A DNA stretch of 64,000 bases from Chaetorhynchus papuensis (lineage: Eukaryota; Chordata; Aves; Passeriformes; Rhipiduridae), in assembly GCA_013396525.1 (NCBI GenBank), contig VWYX01000670.1, positions 102,885 to 166,884 on the forward strand, written 5' to 3'. Below are positions 62,988 through 64,000 of this stretch, piece after piece; within the stretch, counting starts at the first letter, position 1, and the number at the start of each line of letters is the position of its first letter. The position numbers and the translations under genes were made by a program. The notes beneath the pieces were generated by a model, which did not search any database, was not told the DNA's origin, and was given only the letters and a program-made list of their open reading frames with translations.

Positions 62988-63789
62988 GTAAACAGAATAA
63001 GATTATACATTCAAAATTTCGTCAGTTGTATTCACTGTACCTTTCTGGCTATGAGATACAATGCATTATTTTTTCAAGGTTGACCTCTGTCCATGGAAGA
63101 CTTACATCTTGTGGCTTTAACTGTGAAATTAGAAAGTGACCATAGATAGATCTGATCAGGACTTTAAACTTTTGTACCAGAAAAGAGAGCAAAGACCATG
63201 GTTATAATGAACTGCCATCACAGGAACTTTTTTCAATGAAATGATGAAGTGGAATATATGTGTATTTTGTTTAGTACCAAATGGGAAAATATCAGATGAT
63301 CCTTCTTGTCTAGAAATGATTCGCTGTTTTGTCCATGATGTGTTATTTCTTTTTGACTTTTGAATGAAAAGAAAAAATGGGAGTGACAGGTAGTTGGGGA
63401 CTCCAAGGCTGTGCTGTCAGGATACAGGTATCTGCAATTAGGAGTTACCTCCACGTGATGGTTTTATACAAAAGGATACAATGCCTTTTGTGGAACTTCC
63501 TTCCATGCTATCATCTTGGGTTTTGAGGTGGTAGTCCTCATGAATAACTGTAGACACACCACCTATTCATCTATTGGTTTTTTCTTTCATAAATATTAAT
63601 ACAGAAGCAGCATATGGGTAATATTGTGAAGACAATCTGATAGGAAGGCACATTAGAAGAGTATCAGGAGTCTAATGAAAGGGAAACATTCTCTCATGTG
63701 ATCTGTAATAACCCAGCCATGACAATAAAATTAAACATAAATAAGATTCTTTTCTGAGGAGTTTTTTGGGTGATCCCTGGGTGTGGGTC

Positions 63790-64000
63790 TGTACTGGTTT
63801 TCGCTGGGATAGATTTAATTTTGTTCATCACAGTGTGGGTCTATATTTTGGATTCGTACTGGAAACTTGATAATTCAGGTCTATTTTAGTTACTGCTCAG
63901 CAGTGTTTACACACAGCTGAAGTCTTTTCTGCTTCCCACACCTGTGGGCAAGTAGGTTGGAGGTGCATGAAAATTTGACAGGGGGCATAGCTGGGACAGC
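63790..64000 (+). mobile_element. 5' part of an avian endogenous-retrovirus LTR (runs off the window)
   Basis: It begins TGTACTGGTTTTCGCTGGGA TAG and continues through TACTGCTCAGCAGTGTTTAC to CATAGCTGGGACAGC, wording I know from abundant avian LTRs that start with TG. It may be a solo LTR or the 5' LTR of a provirus in RFX6 intron 11; no retroviral gene is visible within the window. The exact family is not asserted. Confidence 0.75.

Overview
This is vertebrate nuclear DNA and almost certainly from a bird. It holds multi-exon genes with canonical GT-AG introns. It also carries several CR1 LINE 3' ends with the avian ATTCTATG-type tail, and at the right edge the start of an avian-type endogenous retroviral LTR. 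No chromosome or species name can be read from the sequence. The gene order KPNA5 > / < FAM162B / < GPRC6A / RFX6 > is the order known from human 6q22.1, so the block is syntenic across amniotes.

Layout. 1-1073 is the last intron of KPNA5, followed by its terminal coding exon (1074-1261) and a long AT-rich 3' UTR. FAM162B lies tail to tail with it on the minus strand: four coding exons between 9210 and 5213 make an intact 151-residue protein, and its promoter is a CpG island around 8.83-9.42 kb. A 4.5 kb spacer with a CR1 copy separates it from GPRC6A. GPRC6A has six minus-strand coding exons between 24358 and 13737, and they splice in phase to an intact 927-residue class C receptor. A divergent intergenic region of about 16.7 kb follows, with CR1 pieces, an 87-bp tandem duplication, a microsatellite cluster and a 467-base assembly gap. 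RFX6 then begins in a strong CpG island (40.4-41.6 kb). Its first eleven coding exons run to 62987, and the gene continues beyond the window.

How the genes relate. They are neighbours, not an operon. KPNA5 encodes a nuclear import adaptor, FAM162B a small predicted membrane protein, GPRC6A an amino-acid/cation-sensing receptor, and RFX6 a transcription factor of pancreatic islet and gut endocrine development. All exon junctions were assigned by eye from GT/AG signals, codon phase and remembered family sequences. The phases close exactly for FAM162B and GPRC6A, and for RFX6 everywhere except the 5' edge of exon 5, where the assembly is damaged.

The window has no CRISPR array, tRNA, rRNA or prokaryotic feature that I can see, and no convincing wholly new system. 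The most useful observations are: an assembly defect at the acceptor of RFX6 exon 5 that removes part of the DNA-binding domain; unusual residues in the GPRC6A ligand pocket beside the ancestral third intracellular loop; an upstream ORF ending 5 bases before the RFX6 start; a 9-bp tandem repeat ending at the FAM162B start codon; and several exon-like minus-strand segments inside RFX6 introns that are probably chance but can be tested.
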